Virus record (IMG/VR): IMGVR_UViG_3300023178_000116
Coordinates: 1-38,292 of that record
Length of the DNA stretch: 38,292 nt
Direction: 5' to 3' (one strand)
Origin: a virus
The notes beneath the pieces are model-generated. The model was not told where the DNA came from, ran no database searches, and was given only the letters and a program-made list of their open reading frames with translations. This document shows, in pieces, positions 18,001 to 24,750 of this stretch. Numbering within the stretch: the first letter of the stretch is position 1; every line of letters starts with the position of its first letter. Position numbers and translations under genes: made by a program.

Positions 18001-20808
18001 CAGTTGTACATCATTTACATATACACCTACTGCTTTATCTGAAAGTGTTCTTAAATTAAAATCCTGTCTTAAACTGTAGTAGCCTTGATCAGAATCTCTA
18101 ACTGTATGTTCTGTTAATTTAAATGTTCCATGGCCAATCATATCACTAAAGAAGAACGGCATATCGTTAGTTTTGTTTTTGTTAACGTCTGCTATTACTT
18201 TCTCAAAGTGTATTTGAAGATTACCGTCAAAGCCTAGTGTTTCTGCTGAACGTAAGAATAACCGTTTAAATTTAGCATATTCATTTTTAGCAAAACGCAT
18301 TGACTTAACAATGTTTGAATCTTTATTAGTAATATGATATAAACTTAAATTTGTTAAACCCGAATGCTGTACAAATTTGTCACCATAAGTTGATACAGAT
18401 CCTAGATCTCGTAAATTACTTACACCTGGAAATGTTCCCGACCACTTGTCTGAATTTTCTGTAATACTCTGTACGTGATCATTTACTTCGCCTAGTGTAA
18501 ACGATTTAATATTTTCATTCTGAGGATTGCGTTCTAAATTAATTGGAAATTCATAAACGCCATTTGAATTTTTTGTTGTTGCACTTCTTGTTTTAATTAA
18601 TAGATTATCGCCGGCTGTTAACGGTTTCATAAAGTTAACATACGCAATTCCATTTACTCTTACAATACTAAAGTCTACTAAATCTGTTTTCCTAACATCA
18701 TTAACATAAACTCTGTACCACAAGTCATTAAGATCGCCGCTACGATTGTAAACGTCAATAGCAAAATCATTTGTTTGTGTATCAACAATATATTGTCTTT
18801 GTACTAGTTGTTGGCTGTGAGCAAAACCCTTTTCCCAGCCATTAACATAATCAAATTCTTCTCTAGTAGTATACTTTCTAAGTAAACCGATATCAGTTTT
18901 AACAGTTAAGATATCTGTACCGTCTTGGTAATTAAATTCGTCACCTGAAATATTAAAATCAAATACAATATCACCAGTGTTTTCTAATGCTCGATATGAT
19001 AGAGCAAAACCTAATTCAGAATCAACTGTACCTGTACCTTGTTTGTAACTGAATAATTTATTACCAGCAAATGTTGAACTAGGATAAACAGTACTGTCGT
19101 TAAACACATATCCGCTATCATCATACAAATCAAACAACGGTGATTGGTTTACTGATGTTTTTTCTTGTGTCTTTTTCCAAGTTGTTCCATCATAATAGTA
19201 AATTAAACCTTTGTTTTCGTTGCCACGCTTAACAAGTACGGTTTCATTTAATAATGGCTTGCCATCAGTTTCTTCAATTAAACTAATTTGTCTAACATTA
19301 TTGTGTGTAATAAAGTTAACTTTAAAAATTCTACCAGCAACAAATGAATCTGGGTCTGCGTTAAACAAAATACGCATACCATCAGTTACATCTTGTCCGT
19401 CAATGTTATAACCTAGTTGTCCTTCAATAGTTGAAAATACATCTTGTGTGAATGTATCAATTAAGTCAACATCTGCTTTTGCTTCAGTTCCATAGTTAAA
19501 CAATTTAAGATCTGCGTCAAATTCAATAATAGGACGCTTTGCACGATTTTCTTGATCAATCTCTGGAACAATATTGTTAATTACTGCTGTGGTTTCAATT
19601 ACATCTCTATGGAACCATCTATTATATCTTGACCAACTATTTAAGTTTTTACTTGCACGGTTAATAAGAATATAATCTTTTGTTCCAGCATAACTGTTTG
19701 CATTACTAAAAGGTAATCTGTCAAATGCCTCTGTATCAAACAAAACAGGTTTTTCTGTAGAGTATGCTCCGGGGATCTGTAACTGCTGTTCTGATACTAA
19801 ACGTATAGCATCACCAACACCTTCAACATACCATTCACCTTTAGCATATTTTTCAGGGGTTACTTGTCCTCGGAAATAAACTTTCATACCATTTGAAAGT
19901 TCATAACCATTATTCATTTTATAAGACTTTTTGCCAATAACATCATTTTCAACATCGATAAAACTGTTATCAACAATGTCGTAAATTTTAATTAGTCCAC
20001 TTGCATTAATATCATTTGCGTTAACATAATATAACGTATCGGGTGCATTAATGTCAACTTCAAAGGTGACTGTACCTACATCTGTTTGTCCTGTGCTGTC
20101 ATCGATACCGTCTGTATAAAGAACATCTGCATCTAAACTACGTGCAGTTCTAAACGTCAATGGCATACCAGGAGCATTAATATCAAACGTATATGTTTGT
20201 CCTCTGTATAATTTTAATGTAGGATTAGATGTTAATCCGTCTGGAGTAAACAAATAAGATCTATTGTCAACATTATCTTTGCTTGTTACAGTAAACGTGC
20301 TTTCAACATCTTTTGCTTGTCCGACAATACCGATACCAATTGGACCGTTTGGTAACCAATAATATTCTCTAAAGTTAGTAAACTTATCCCAATTAATCTT
20401 TGGCGACCAAGAGTAATATTCTTGTCTATTTAAAACATCATCATTTGAAACAGTTCCGCCAAATGCTTTTAGTTGGTTTTTATAGTCGTTATAATCTTTG
20501 TAAAACGTTACGTTATCAAGTTCGTCTTTAACTATTGTTGCTGGTTCAAATTGATAATTTTCACGTGCAGTTGAAACATCTTCAACATAGTTGTCATCTG
20601 CTTGTCTTGCTTTTGCAATTCTACGGCCGTAGTATGCAGAGATCTTTTCTGCAACGCCCGGACTTAAAAGTTGGTCAAGTGTAGCAGATAGAAACTTTTT
20701 GTTAGTGTCTGTTCTAAAATATCTCGGAAGATGGTCGACGCTTGTTCTGCGACTTTGATTAGCGCCTACTGGTAATGGTGAATCATTCTGATTATCATTA
20801 AATGCCAT
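6022..20808 (-). CDS. Giant tail/baseplate protein in the gp7 position
   Basis: This single open frame of 4928 residues (14.8 kb) lies directly downstream of gp6, where T4 has the 1032-residue wedge protein gp7. The N-terminus (SVDHLPRYFRTDTNKKFLS; YYSWSPKINWDKF near 136) looks like a conserved head. Four CBM5/12-like modules (W/Y..Y..GDxVxY...Y.A) sit near residues 1432-1473, 1696-1738, 2180-2206 and 2785-2828. FG-GAP-like beta-propeller blades (VVGAPEAS, FVAAPGDGTP, LAVGAPLDDD, FGQAIDF, FGEFI) lie at about 2100-2180 and 2740-3110. Gly-rich GxGY..P modules occur near 3500-3550 and 3860-3925. The last 900 residues are repeated DGxTxxF-type beta modules, with RGTLGTGIAQLH near the end. There is no signal peptide or enzymatic motif I can support. 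AGAGGAA precedes the ATG. A structural, possibly cell-surface-binding role is inferred; equivalence to gp7 is positional only. Confidence 0.75.
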   Translation of the reverse strand: MAFNDNQNDSPLPVGANQSRRTSVDHLPRYFRTDTNKKFLSATLDQLLSPGVAEKISAYYGRRIAKARQADDNYVEDVSTARENYQFEPATIVKDELDNVTFYKDYNDYKNQLKAFGGTVSNDDVLNRQEYYSWSPKINWDKFTNFREYYWLPNGPIGIGIVGQAKDVESTFTVTSKDNVDNRSYLFTPDGLTSNPTLKLYRGQTYTFDINAPGMPLTFRTARSLDADVLYTDGIDDSTGQTDVGTVTFEVDINAPDTLYYVNANDINASGLIKIYDIVDNSFIDVENDVIGKKSYKMNNGYELSNGMKVYFRGQVTPEKYAKGEWYVEGVGDAIRLVSEQQLQIPGAYSTEKPVLFDTEAFDRLPFSNANSYAGTKDYILINRASKNLNSWSRYNRWFHRDVIETTAVINNIVPEIDQENRAKRPIIEFDADLKLFNYGTEAKADVDLIDTFTQDVFSTIEGQLGYNIDGQDVTDGMRILFNADPDSFVAGRIFKVNFITHNNVRQISLIEETDGKPLLNETVLVKRGNENKGLIYYYDGTTWKKTQEKTSVNQSPLFDLYDDSGYVFNDSTVYPSSTFAGNKLFSYKQGTGTVDSELGFALSYRALENTGDIVFDFNISGDEFNYQDGTDILTVKTDIGLLRKYTTREEFDYVNGWEKGFAHSQQLVQRQYIVDTQTNDFAIDVYNRSGDLNDLWYRVYVNDVRKTDLVDFSIVRVNGIAYVNFMKPLTAGDNLLIKTRSATTKNSNGVYEFPINLERNPQNENIKSFTLGEVNDHVQSITENSDKWSGTFPGVSNLRDLGSVSTYGDKFVQHSGLTNLSLYHITNKDSNIVKSMRFAKNEYAKFKRLFLRSAETLGFDGNLQIHFEKVIADVNKNKTNDMPFFFSDMIGHGTFKLTEHTVRDSDQGYYSLRQDFNLRTLSDKAVGVYVNDVQLIEGADYIFEEGFESFVNITKVLTPGDIIKIYEFESTNGSFIPPTPTKFGLYPKFIPSKYIDDTYREPVEVIQGHDGSIFKCYGDYRDDLLLELETRIYNNIKVQYDTNLIDIHEFLGGEFRDTGITAESIDKVMITDFTEWLTILGNLDYTDNSFYERTDSFTFNYSRTLTPKLTKSLGFWRSIYKKAYDTDRPHTHPWEILGFSIKPTWWNDVYGPAPYTSENKILWTDIEEGIIREPGKPLEYKSQYARPGVTNWIPVDDSGALLSPLASNYSKEFTATNSKFPFTFGDMAPTENAWRRSSEYPFALLTAWLVTQPSKIMGLGWDRSRIIRNNAGLIVYKDTLKALRLQDIVFPNTVEDTTRTYTAGFVNYIADYMNSKTVNVYSQYKENLTSISNQLGFKIGGFTSKNKFRLVLDSRTPYNQGNVFVPEENYDVFLNSSSPVEVVSYSGVIIEKKTNGFVIRGYDKTAPYFKYYTPVVLANDPLINVGGISESFVEWTANKTYAQGAIVRFGSEFYATKESHQSTDGFDQSKFQKLVDLPVKGGRSAYFRRNFNKEINSEPLELAYGTTLRTVQEVVDFLLGYGNYLETVGFDFNNFNADINLVENWSTSAREFMFWTTQGWKENSVITLSPGANRLELSSKYIIADNVFDDFYDYSILKSDGKKLLQEYVKVFRDRDNNFTVQVRNTADGIFAIKIPLLQKEHVCIIDNETVFKDIVYDQPAGYRQERIKVLGYRTDDWTGGLNIPGFVYDEARTTQWASWQDYSIGDTVKYKEFYYVAKNKIPGTNVFNNDDWQKLEERPESGLIANLDYKAKQFGDFYDLDTDNFDSDTQRVAQHLIGYQKRQYLENIIQDDVSQYKFYQGFIQDKGTQNSLTKLFDALSNTNEDSLEFFEEWAIRLGQYGSSDSFEEVEFTLDESKFRLSPQPVELVDTIDGTETDLIYRQRPFEVYLKPNDYNHKPFPTNTNVKYVYDTAGYVNADDVKISLANYDDILTQSVNDYNVDDYLWIGKKGLSWTVLKYVRTDDRVESVTKDGDLVRIKLEGQARYEDNEIIGLLNVEGAEKFFKVKTVELQDIICYDNGETSDVEETSGFVTRFNTARTANFDSANLLLSNQNLKVGETLWIDEDSKGDWTVLKNTPTFEQQQILSNVRSSDQSVEFGKVISVDERNNTLVISSPENESVHIFKRFTDTVEYNHIQTISPPVGLYSGNGKFGKSVTISSDSEFIVVGAPEASNVKTKFVEPYSQGSVYEPKDIVSYQEQLWQANYRVEAALGTYQFGGFYTTHDIEVASFDADTNSYPETIYAIRGNYKFDGATDHMLIRAPVAQYIGSAVGDTINLQWNQYSQNYPNGILPFGPTGPGVAEFEGNKVIAGKIDTLLFVENLIRFPQVGDVISTETAIGTVQDIIIDNVNQGLIYISDQNGQFETTGTLIYNGQSMGTYETVEFENSSDHFAGWWRVNNLTPFITATKEVTTPNFVIADYITASESKSPELYGNTMDDVYQVNQDLQNPTRGGKIGILSYYDKQGLPETSPYWFVRAPKIITDTLNTSDTFTMKVNRVKGGDPLTVFDPSALGLTFDYLDQPHTVYDLWDGYIDVTWTNFTPPPIQVPYVPQEGETVIEESTGATAEVAFVQEALLGARIYVKNLSGTFSYGNNNNAVGYLSIVTGQGFNRLSGRIDTTDLTTNYLGKYIVVRNNDSTLLPVTTPTFKNEIEIQFYKSRSVTGVPRPANIPNPLNRDWTQVNNLKLDADGNDSGYTKEGAYFVYTKTGGGEYKLRFGYSNLGRHDNAFLGNQISINKKGDLYRLFVAAPGDGTPSNPGRIHFVKKGVEDNITYDWDIAQDRKYKGVFDNTVAYYTDDIVVYDGSFYKSTTNQVAGNFLIANWDLLDTHIDYLGYVPNDTATNVTGDGSFNTFDSTSTLINFAHPFTVSLDGDVIATVADYTDQFPAIGIYRYNNGHYEYYQTIATPDAVISTFFDNQETEFDTGDTQFQISSPDSKFASALTLSDDGEYLAVGAPLDDDRSNDNGKVYVYKNVENYYHLHQTIYSPNNTVAERFGQAIDFTGDTLLVSAQGGDLQSTTTFDDITTTFDNNLTQFTNINKDSGQVFVYQRIDEFLLYAEKFAYQNPEVERFGEFILANENHVYVSMPELSVTDDNLIGTVIDFKRNRDRLPWTIATQPSLQVDLNKFKGVFIYTKDGSGISTKLDYIDPIQGKIAGPAEEELAFKTPFDPATYTYATNGKTVDTENYWAEEKVGRLWWDISKAKWIDPYQGNIIYNSANFNKLFVGSSIDVYEWVETDITPERWDTLADTEVGLGRGISGTTAYGMEAYVTKRLYDDVSKSFYNKYYYWVKNKKVIPDLEFRKTSAYDVAQLIEDPAALSYKFVAIYGNNKFGLYNCKSLVEGTNRAINFRYWTIENQDINLHNEYQLISEGLKTSKPNADIERKWVDSLIGTDEMNRPVPDPQLSFKQKYGVLNRPRQSMFKNNKEALKQVIERINRVLATQLIVDELDFTRLLDKDQFPRLESGKFDVEVDTDSELQFVGISKSKPAKLTPVFENGKLVDVIINDPGAGYKTIPTYNFEQFGDGNGARITIELDANGSISSVAVRSAGKEYSSSTNLSVRPFAVLVKADSTVNNKWSIFDYNNITQEWERSSTQSYDVSEWWDYIDWYATGYNQFTPITFNIDESYQLTSLDTAVGDIVKINNVGTGGWLLLEKTSDTASVDYTTNYTTVGRQDGTIKFRSSLYDPATSNVGFDGLSYDTQFYDNQPTLELRIIFEAVKEDLFVGTIEAEYNKLFLASVRYAFSEQLFVDWAFKTSFIKAKHNAGDLQQKITFQNDSLPSYEDFVKETKPYKTKIREYLSNYTKTDDSNSTVTDFDVPPTYSDITGRIEPTSLKVNNDLILGTDLTTTYYPNKHYIDNVGFEVTKVNVTNKGKAYTEIPQVRFIGGGGTGATAEAKLGTGGGVVSIEVTNPGKGYISAPLVEIDGSLNVDSGIQATASSVIGNSKIRSVHLRTKFDRVSGTFLVTTLNESETFAGNNSLTDFDLKFPMNLLSTQYSITVNGLEVLKSDYSVSNIEYNDKSYTRYRGRISFESPPADNSVIVVTYNKSIDMLQAQDRINLFYNPVTGQIGKDIAQLMPGVDYGGVQVKSFNFGTGTGWGNEPFYTTSWDSYDSTYEDEVFQLDGSTISLTLSQPLEEGVEYNVYYKDALKGGYVRLDHPDYDGSTVEANPKAIMLPLIGDGVQTEFLIDNDKLVTKADDVIIIRKSTSDGSFIPDPEAYDTLLTGGDMAYSSAKGINAEEIIIDGDDFVSEHTSHGPEELVPGQILDSVNIKVFDRINDGSGVIENYNFKFEGSYTFPLNSYPASQKDIFIKANGTILSEDKWSVNYQDKTITLSNVTLNNNDPVNIITMSTNGENILDSDTFEGDGSTSVFVTSVQFKQGLSFYVTKNGEDVNADLAETDDTFDTSGQALLRLNIAPDVGDIIQYVIYDSAAKSFSSVTTDTFTGDGVTKVFTLGLAPFNDTPLQHNTIVKVGNRILRAGYNEQFTISSVREYQLRPYQFSTASIPAETIRVYINDVEQEQNVTWRWNRFNSSVELFVDTGEDGDQLDVFIIDDGEYDFGYIDPVTAQWTSTPTELRLDVAPAVGETITVYQFSNHDVLKVEREILQVVARNAVTIGTGDYTEYHQLANGIIKLRKPAIDTNYVWISINNELLTPSVEYSVMEDKQTVRLAIDVDQNDNIEVIHFSNPVIVPKFGYSQFKDMLNRTHFKRLGDDVQYALAKDLNYYDTSISVTNYDSLPEPNKERSIPGIVFINGERIEYYLKEGGLLRQLRRGTLGTGIAQLHTSGSAVLDQSNFQTIPYKDRTLSQTYIADGSTNTVVLDFIPKSVNEFEVFVAGKRLRKNAISVFDPTVDLDSPEGDVISPAEFSVDGVTSTLVLADTPAINTRIVVIRRIGKAWTDPGTPLHRQENDIARFLRNKEVALPK

Positions 20809-20825
20809 TAGTAATCATTCCTCTA

Positions 20826-23800
20826 CTAGTAACTTGTTCCACTTACAATTCCTGATGTTGTTGCTGTACCTGATGTTACAACACTACCTGATGCTTTAAG
20901 CCTACTTGCTGTAATTGCATCAATAATCTCAACATCGTCAACTGTTGCTCCGCTAATAAAAATTTCATCGTTTTCTGATTTAATTTCAAATAAACTACCA
21001 AATGCTGATGAATCTTGTCTAGGAACAATTACTAAGTTAACAATGTCAGGAGTAACTCTATTCATTATGTAAGTGCTTAGTTCTGCAAAGTGGAATGTAT
21101 CACCAAAGTCCCAATTCTCTAATGCAAAGAATTCATTGATTGCGGCAACAACTTGTGCTTTAATGTCGTTGTCGTTTACAACTTCGTCTGGGTTTTTAAC
21201 AATTTTAAATATTGCCTGCACATCTGTATCCGCTTTGCTTCCAAATAACACTTTATACTTAACTGGATGATAAATTACATCATCACTAATTGATTTAATT
21301 TTATTAATTTCACTACCATAGTTGTTGAATAATGCATCACTGCTAGGTGGTAACGGTTTGGTTGCAGTTACACCCGACAAATACAGTCTAAAAGCAGTAT
21401 CATATTGCTTAGTTAATAAATAGGTATCGTTTATATTAGTACTGCTTGGATCAATCCTTGAATCGTCGTCTGCAGAATGAATGTATTGGAATTTTATTTT
21501 ATCTCTTCCAACGTAGGCTCTATAATCTGTAGTTAATTCAAGTAGTCCTGAAGTTTTGTTGTATTTTTTAAACACATCTGTTGCTACAATATAAAATGTT
21601 TTACCGTCTGCTAATCCGCTTAGTGAGCCAACAAGTCCTTCGTTTTCTACAACAGTAATATTTTCGCTATCGTTATCAACATATTTGTAATCATCAATGT
21701 TATCAGTAGTAACATACTTTTTAGTAAACACCCATTTAGATGTTGGGTTAACTGTAGGTGCAACTACTTGAATAAATGTTTCAGGGTCATCAACTACAGA
21801 ATCGTCATCTGTATCAAAAAATCCAACTTCTACTTTTTTACTATCAATGTATCCTTCTGGATCTCTATACTCTTTAACAACTTGCCAATCATAGTCAAGG
21901 TTGAACGGAGAAGTATCATCAGGCATAGTATTAATTGATAGTACTTTAATTTTGTCTTTTATAATCTGTCCTGTTGTATTATCATAAATTTTATTTTTGC
22001 TATCATAATAGAATCTAATTTCTTCGTTACTTTCAAAAACATAACGAAGTCCTCTATATTCAACATTATAAGTTTCGCCGTCTGTTTCAAATAACAGCAA
22101 CCAACTTGCATCTAATTGCTGGTTTGTAAGATCGCCTGTTTTACCAGTTGAAAACGATCCAATAATGTCTAAGTTATTTTCTGTAACAACACGCCATTGA
22201 CGTTGGCTGTAATCGTATCTTAACCCAAATGTTTTATATGCAAAAATTTGATCAATAATTTGTGATTTAACGTCAGCAACTAACGAACGTGCAAACTTAG
22301 GTCTAATTTCAATTAGAATTGCACCTTCAGGAACTACATCATTAAAAATAATAGGACCTGTTCCGTCCTCGTTATCAACTGTGCCGTCACCAGCAACACT
22401 AACAACCTTGGACCACATATATGTTTTTGATCCTGTGTAATTTGCTTGTCCAACTACTAGTTTTTCATCTTTAAAATGATATCCTGTTGGTGCAGTAAAT
22501 TTACACAAACTTCCTGCTTCGATAAATCTTAATCCGCTACCAGTAAATACACCAACTTGGTATCTTTGATCTGCTGTTTCAATTAAACTACCTGTGCTGT
22601 AATTTGTTCCACTGCTATTTTGTTTCCAAGTTGCTTGTAAGTCTGCAACTAATACTTTAGGAAACTTGTCTAAGTAAAAATTAATCTGCTCTGTTTGTGA
22701 AAGGATTGGTGTAATTACGTTTTCAATAGTTCCTTCAACATCAGTTCTTGTTGAAAAAGTAAACGAAGTTTTATTAACAGTATCTTCTTTATACAATGCA
22801 CCATCAGTACCAAATATATTTGTACTAGAATATTTTCCTGTTGCATCTAATAAATCAAAGTATCTTGAAATACCACTTGCTGTTCTGTTTACTGTTTTAA
22901 CTTTAATAATTTCTTGGCTAACTGCTAATGGTGCAACTTGATAGTCTTCACCTGTAACCATTCTGTTTTGTGTATAATAAGTTGCAGGAGCATTATCTCT
23001 AATACTTGCATTTGTTTCACTAAATGAACTGTTATCAACTGTGTACTTTAAACTAAATGTAATGTTTAAAGTTTCTTGGTTTCCTGCTTTAGAAGTATAA
23101 GGAATTGTAACTGAAATACTTTGCATATCTGCAGGTACAATATTAAACTCATCATTAGCACTTGTTCTATAGTAGGTTCTAAATGTACCTTTAGGTAAGT
23201 TACCAAATGTACCGTCTGAGAAAATAAGATCTACAGCATCACCTGTTCTTGTTAGCACAGCGTAAACGTTTCTTTGGTCTTTTCTTGTACTGTTATAAAC
23301 AATGTTGTTACCTTCAAGTGCATCAACTTTGGTCCATAACTGATCTTCAGCACCAACCGAATTTAATTTGTATAACCAAAGGTCAGTATTATTAACATTT
23401 GTTGCTTCAATGTTTACTGTTTGGTTAGTACTAGGTCGATTAATTGTAAACTCGCCTTGGTCAAGTGTACCTTGTCTAAAGTGTGCAAAAAATCCCGAGT
23501 TAGTTGATCCAGGACCTCTACCGTCGTCTCTATATAAAAATGCTAAACTGTTTCCTGGTAACGGTGCTTCTTCAGAAATAATACCATCAGTAACATCTGT
23601 AGAAACAATCTGGAATTGTAAATTACGTCCATCAACATTTTTTGTAAATGTGTAAACAGGTACATCAGTGTTTGAAGCATTAAGTCTGTATTGGTCTGTA
23701 GGAATTCCTTCAACATTGTCTTTCTTAATTGGCTTACCGTACGGACTGTTATTAGGAAGTGCCGCATTTAGTGTTCTATCAAACTGCTCTCTCCAATTTG

Positions 23801-24248
23801 AATTTGAAGGATCATTCCAAATAATAGTTTGTCCAGATAAGTTAGTACCGTTACTGTCAATTACATCTTCACTAGTTGTAATACTTTCCATTTTTAACAA
23901 GCCGTTAGCGGCAATATTACGTTTAGGATTGTAAGACAACAAACGTGCTAAACGCAGAATACTTTCTCTACGTGAAGCAAGTTCTAAAAAGTTTTCTCTT
24001 GCATTAAGATCAATACGGAAAGCAATGTTTTGACCTAGGAAAGCAATAAGGTCGATTAATGCAAGATACTCACTTGACTCGATGTAATCGTTAAAATCTT
24101 CTGGATAATTTTCTCTAAGATAAGAGATCATTGTTCGACGTAGATTGTCGAAATCATATGACTTAAATTCTGCGTTACGGAAAGATTGGTATACTTTGGC
24201 CCAATCTTCTGCAACTAATAATCTGTTTTGTCTATTTGTCGATGACAT
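20826..24248 (-). CDS. 6: Baseplate wedge protein gp6 (gpJ-like), enlarged
   Basis: This is the wedge protein whose dimers form the continuous ring holding the inner baseplate together. The N-terminal 120 residues are diagnostic: EDWAKVYQSF, then YIESSEYLALIDLIAFLGQN, AFRIDLNARENFLELA and RLLSYNPKRN. The C-terminal segment (about 1045-1110: WDFGDTFHFAELSTYIMNRV, then IVNLVIVPRQ) fits the gpJ-type C-terminal domain. At 1140 residues it is much longer than T4 gp6 (660). The extra length is central and beta-rich (roughly residues 450-1000). It lies downstream of gp25 and directly upstream of the giant gene, as 25-6-7 would predict. AAGGA precedes the ATG and an AAATAAATAC late motif sits 19 bases upstream. 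Confidence 0.9.
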   Translation of the reverse strand: MSSTNRQNRLLVAEDWAKVYQSFRNAEFKSYDFDNLRRTMISYLRENYPEDFNDYIESSEYLALIDLIAFLGQNIAFRIDLNARENFLELASRRESILRLARLLSYNPKRNIAANGLLKMESITTSEDVIDSNGTNLSGQTIIWNDPSNSNWREQFDRTLNAALPNNSPYGKPIKKDNVEGIPTDQYRLNASNTDVPVYTFTKNVDGRNLQFQIVSTDVTDGIISEEAPLPGNSLAFLYRDDGRGPGSTNSGFFAHFRQGTLDQGEFTINRPSTNQTVNIEATNVNNTDLWLYKLNSVGAEDQLWTKVDALEGNNIVYNSTRKDQRNVYAVLTRTGDAVDLIFSDGTFGNLPKGTFRTYYRTSANDEFNIVPADMQSISVTIPYTSKAGNQETLNITFSLKYTVDNSSFSETNASIRDNAPATYYTQNRMVTGEDYQVAPLAVSQEIIKVKTVNRTASGISRYFDLLDATGKYSSTNIFGTDGALYKEDTVNKTSFTFSTRTDVEGTIENVITPILSQTEQINFYLDKFPKVLVADLQATWKQNSSGTNYSTGSLIETADQRYQVGVFTGSGLRFIEAGSLCKFTAPTGYHFKDEKLVVGQANYTGSKTYMWSKVVSVAGDGTVDNEDGTGPIIFNDVVPEGAILIEIRPKFARSLVADVKSQIIDQIFAYKTFGLRYDYSQRQWRVVTENNLDIIGSFSTGKTGDLTNQQLDASWLLLFETDGETYNVEYRGLRYVFESNEEIRFYYDSKNKIYDNTTGQIIKDKIKVLSINTMPDDTSPFNLDYDWQVVKEYRDPEGYIDSKKVEVGFFDTDDDSVVDDPETFIQVVAPTVNPTSKWVFTKKYVTTDNIDDYKYVDNDSENITVVENEGLVGSLSGLADGKTFYIVATDVFKKYNKTSGLLELTTDYRAYVGRDKIKFQYIHSADDDSRIDPSSTNINDTYLLTKQYDTAFRLYLSGVTATKPLPPSSDALFNNYGSEINKIKSISDDVIYHPVKYKVLFGSKADTDVQAIFKIVKNPDEVVNDNDIKAQVVAAINEFFALENWDFGDTFHFAELSTYIMNRVTPDIVNLVIVPRQDSSAFGSLFEIKSENDEIFISGATVDDVEIIDAITASRLKASGSVVTSGTATTSGIVSGTSY

Positions 24249-24267
24249 TTGCTTTCCTTATTATACA

Positions 24268-24277
24268 GTATTTATTT
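24268..24277 (-). promoter_or_regulatory. Candidate late promoter before gp6
   Basis: The minus strand reads AAATAAATAC in the 48-base gap between gp25 and gp6, followed 19 bases later by the gp6 ATG. The same decamer stands before the 204-residue gene. This would reinforce transcription of the gp6 to fibre part of the operon late in infection. Confidence 0.5.
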
Positions 24278-24296
24278 GATTGAGTTAACTACGTAC

Positions 24297-24734
24297 TTAA
24301 ATCAGTCCCATACTGTCGTCAAATGTCATACGCATTTTTTCACTAATATTGTATGGTAGATAAGTTAAATCACAATCAATTAAGATACCACTTTCGTATG
24401 TGTCTATAGTAACTTGATTAACGACAATCCTAGGATCAGCGTCAACAATATCTTGAACATTCTTTGTAATTGCTTCTTTCATGCTTTCTGTCATAGGTTC
24501 ATGAATTGCGTCCCAAATAATTGTTCCAAATTCCGGGTTTTCTAATTTTTCACCTTGTCTTATGTGAAAATGGTTTAGCAAATCTTGTTTAATTAATCCA
24601 ATATCGTACAATACAGTACTGTTATTTTCAGGGTTTACAGTACTCAATCCTTTATAAGCACGATTAGTTGTCGTCGGGGGATTGTTGTTAGCCTTTGGAC
24701 TTTTAACCTTAATATTTTTGTATAAATCTGCCAT
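24297..24734 (-). CDS. 25: Baseplate wedge protein gp25 (sheath initiator)
   Basis: At 145 residues it is close to T4 gp25 (132). The family signature is clear: a short basic head, IKQDLLNHFHIRQGEKLENP, then FGTIIWDAIHEP (about residues 68-79). Next comes a helix TESMKEAITKNVQDIV, followed by ADPRIVVNQVTI and a final beta hairpin CDLTYLPYNISEKMRMTF. In T4, gp25 sits at the core of the wedge beside gp6 and gp53 and templates sheath assembly. Its place between gp5 and gp6 fits the wedge module. Only 16 bases separate it from gp5; the Shine-Dalgarno is weak (TAGG), so translational coupling is likely. Confidence 0.93.
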   Translation of the reverse strand: MADLYKNIKVKSPKANNNPPTTTNRAYKGLSTVNPENNSTVLYDIGLIKQDLLNHFHIRQGEKLENPEFGTIIWDAIHEPMTESMKEAITKNVQDIVDADPRIVVNQVTIDTYESGILIDCDLTYLPYNISEKMRMTFDDSMGLI

Positions 24735-24750
24735 AACAATATTTACCTAC

